A stretch of DNA of 23,212 bases from positions 1 through 23,212 of the forward strand of contig CAJMDF010000034.1 of the NCBI GenBank assembly GCA_905212085.1, given 5' to 3'. Shown here one piece after another: positions 21,481-23,212 of this stretch. The stretch's first letter is position 1. Each line of letters begins with the position of its first letter. Source of the stretch: an uncultured Clostridium sp. (GTDB lineage Bacteria > Cyanobacteriota > Vampirovibrionia > Gastranaerophilales > Gastranaerophilaceae). A model generated the notes under the pieces. It saw only the letters and a program-made list of their open reading frames with translations, was not told where the DNA came from and did not search any database. The translations under genes and the position numbers were made by a program.

Positions 21481-23119
21481 TAATATAAAAAAAGGTATAG
21501 CTAGAACTCCTCATCGTGGACTTTTAATGGCTACAGGAGTTAGCAAAAAAAATATGAATGCTCCTTTTATAGGAATAGCAAGTTCATTTTCTGATTTAGT
21601 TCCAGGACATATTGGAATGAGAGATTTGGAACGCCAAATTGAAAAAGGAATTCACAGTGCTGGCGGGCAATCGTTTATTTTCGGAGTACCTGCAATTTGT
21701 GATGGAATTGCAATGGGACACAGTGGAATGAGATATTCACTACCTTCAAGAGATTTAATTGCAGATTGCGTTGAAAGTGTTGCTGCTGCTCACCAATTAG
21801 ATGGAATTATCCTGTTATCTAACTGCGATAAAATTACACCCGGAATGTTAATAGGGGCTTTAAGACTAAATATTCCTGCAATTATTGTAACAGCAGGGCC
21901 AATGCTTGATGGAGAATGCAGAAATCATCATAAATTAACAATGGTAACAGGTTCATTTGAGGCTGTAGGGAAATTCCGTAAAGGAAAAATTTCTGAAGAA
22001 GAATTACTTGCATTGGAAGAAGAATCCTGCCCTTCAGCAGGTGCTTGTCAGGGAATGTATACGGCAAACACAATGGCTTGCCTTACAGAAGTAATGGGTA
22101 TGAGCCTTCCATATTGCGCCTCAGCGTCTGCTGTATCTTCGAAAAAGCGCCGTATTGCTTTTGAAAGCGGGATGCAAATTGTTGAACTTATAAAACAAGA
22201 TTTAAAACCAGCTGATATAATAACTAGAGAAAGTCTTAGAAATGCAATCACTACAGACTTAGCTCTCGGCGGGTCTACAAATACATTCTTACATATACTT
22301 GCAATTGCAAATGCTGGGAATATCAATGTTACACTGAATGACTTTGAAGAATTAAGCAAAAAAATACACCAAATTGTCAAAATTAACCCATCATCAACTT
22401 TGACAATGGCCGATTTTCATAATGCAGGCGGCGTTCCTGCCGTAATCAAATCTCTTGAAAAACATCTTGCTGATACCAAAACAGTATCAGGGATTTCCAC
22501 AAAAGAAATTGCAAAACAAGCTTGGAAAGAAGATGAAATTATACCTGATTATGAAAAATCAACATACACTCAAGCAGGTCTAAGCATATTATATGGTAAT
22601 CTTGCAAAAGACGGATGCGTAATCAAAACATCAGGTGTAGCTCCTGAATGTTATACTTTCGAAGGTTCTGCAAAAACATTTGACAGCGAAGAAGAAGCAA
22701 TGGCTGCTCTTGAAAATGATGAAATTAAAGCAGGCGATGTGATAGTAATCCGTTATGAAGGGCCAAAAGGTGGTCCAGGTATGAGAGAAATGCTTGCACC
22801 AACATCACTTTTAGTTGGTAAAGGATTAGGCAAAAAATGTGCCCTTATCACTGACGGCAGATTTTCAGGTGCAACAAGAGGAATTTGCGTCGGACACATC
22901 TGTCCAGAAGCCGCAACTGGCGGAACTATTGCTTTGATAAAAAATGGCGATAAGATTAAAATAGATATCCCAAACCGTTCAATTGAACTGCTTGTTGACG
23001 ATAATGAACTTGAAAATCGCAAAAAGAATTTAAAACCTTTTGAACCTAAAATTAAATCAGGTTACTTGTATAAATATTCAAGGAACGTACAAGATGCTTC
23101 TCATGGGGCTATAGTATAA
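21470..23119 (+). CDS. ilvD: dihydroxy-acid dehydratase
   Basis: IlvD dehydrates dihydroxy acids to the 2-keto acids of valine, leucine and isoleucine synthesis, using an iron-sulfur cluster. I start it at 21470 (MKSDNIKKGIARTPHRGLL): this matches the family N-terminus, AAAGG lies upstream, and the earlier ATG at 21428 is deep inside nagA. The result is 549 residues, the normal length. Motifs: VPGHIGMRDL (44-53), CDGIAMGHSGMRYSLPSR (77-94), SNCDKITPGM (117-126), CPSAGACQGMYTANTM (187-202) and LGGSTNTF. C78 and especially C119 and C193 are the candidate cluster ligands. It overlaps the nagA-like gene by 11 bases, so it is translationally coupled to a gene of unrelated pathway. No terminator follows; a new promoter does. 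Confidence 0.96.
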   Translation: MKSDNIKKGIARTPHRGLLMATGVSKKNMNAPFIGIASSFSDLVPGHIGMRDLERQIEKGIHSAGGQSFIFGVPAICDGIAMGHSGMRYSLPSRDLIADCVESVAAAHQLDGIILLSNCDKITPGMLIGALRLNIPAIIVTAGPMLDGECRNHHKLTMVTGSFEAVGKFRKGKISEEELLALEEESCPSAGACQGMYTANTMACLTEVMGMSLPYCASASAVSSKKRRIAFESGMQIVELIKQDLKPADIITRESLRNAITTDLALGGSTNTFLHILAIANAGNINVTLNDFEELSKKIHQIVKINPSSTLTMADFHNAGGVPAVIKSLEKHLADTKTVSGISTKEIAKQAWKEDEIIPDYEKSTYTQAGLSILYGNLAKDGCVIKTSGVAPECYTFEGSAKTFDSEEEAMAALENDEIKAGDVIVIRYEGPKGGPGMREMLAPTSLLVGKGLGKKCALITDGRFSGATRGICVGHICPEAATGGTIALIKNGDKIKIDIPNRSIELLVDDNELENRKKNLKPFEPKIKSGYLYKYSRNVQDASHGAIV

Positions 23120-23123
23120 TTAC

Positions 23124-23152
23124 TTGACAAATATTCCAAAATAATAAATAAT
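23124..23152 (+). promoter_or_regulatory. strong promoter for the gene at the window end
   Basis: A perfect TTGACA (23124-23129), 17 bases, then AATAAT (23147-23152). It begins five bases after the ilvD stop. The following ATG at 23177 has GGAGG seven bases upstream. This gene is therefore probably transcribed independently of ilvD. Confidence 0.7.
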
Positions 23153-23176
23153 GATAAAAAAGATGGAGGTTGAAAA

Positions 23177-23212
23177 ATGTTTATTCAAGAAGCTTTGAGA
23201 GTGCCCCCCCCC
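23177..23212 (+). CDS. start of an unidentified gene, cut by the window end inside a poly-C run
   Basis: Only 12 codons are visible: MFIQEALRV and then Pro-Pro-Pro from the C run. GGAGG and a near-consensus promoter support a real start. The family cannot be named; a branched-chain amino acid gene after ilvD is possible but unsupported. The coding strand here carries C, unlike the two leader ORFs, whose coding strands carry G. Confidence 0.5.
   Translation, partial: MFIQEALRVPPP
23204..23212 (+). repeat. homopolymer: at least C9, running to the window end
   Basis: This is the third C run of the window, preceded by AAGCTTTGAGAGTG, the same flank type as the runs at 5816 and 20395 with one extra base. 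Its true length is unknown because the sequence ends here; a contig break at the tract is likely. Confidence 0.85.

Noticed and set aside
1..23212. tRNA, rRNA, CRISPR array, insertion sequence, toxin-antitoxin, phage or defence system
   Set aside because: No clover-leaf, repeat-spacer pattern, transposase, integrase or defence motif was seen. The SNF2 helicase stands alone without nuclease or methylase partners, so a defence-island reading is unsupported.

Overview
The window is AT-rich (about one third G+C by eye) and gene-dense, with almost no non-coding space (largest gap about 270 bases). Gene content suggests a bacterium with a meso-diaminopimelate (Gram-negative-type) wall: MurE carries the DNPR motif, there is a class B penicillin-binding protein and an exported Amidase_3 enzyme. 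Together with RNase Y/YmdB and a prepilin whose N-terminus reads FTLAEVLITLGIIGIVAS, the best guess is a gut-type Candidatus Melainabacteria/Gastranaerophilales relative (non-photosynthetic Cyanobacteriota). This is inference from gene style, not a proven placement. The window starts inside a gene and ends inside a poly-C run, so it looks like a contig or contig fragment.

Layout. 1-669: C-terminal part of a membrane glycosyltransferase-like protein. 786-4632: SWIM-SNF2 helicase and a small unknown protein. 4732-6247 (minus): family 2 glycosyltransferase, preceded by a short leader ORF with a G10 tract, then HU. 6491-8505 (plus): processive family 2 membrane glycosyltransferase and adenine phosphoribosyltransferase. 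13094-8568 (minus): compact operon of RNase Y, YmdB, PHP phosphoesterase, a pilin-like membrane protein and a LOG-family nucleotide hydrolase. 13363-14760: leucyl aminopeptidase. 16172-14811 (minus): cell-wall amidase. 16306-19561: ftsI-murE pair. 20324-19590 (minus): type IV pilin-like protein, preceded by a second leader ORF with a G10 tract. 20569-23119: barrel-only NagA-like deacetylase overlapping ilvD. 23177-end: start of a gene that runs into a third poly-C run.

How they work together. One theme is envelope and surface: two glycosyltransferases plus a fragment, pilins, amidase, FtsI and MurE. The other is RNA and nucleotide turnover: RNase Y, YmdB, PHP and LOG converge on Apt across a shared terminator.

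The most unusual signal is the set of three G/C homopolymers (10, 10 and at least 9 bases). They share a flank (AAGCT, 8-9 bases ending in TG, then the C run) and all lie near the start of short or new ORFs that have good Shine-Dalgarno sites. Two stand directly upstream of surface-type genes (glycosyltransferase, pilin). This is what contingency (phase-variable) loci look like, although assembly or sequencing artefact must be excluded. A second pattern is a set of probable leaderless starts, with a -10 box exactly 6 bases before GAT-flanked ATGs (amidase, pilin, NagA).
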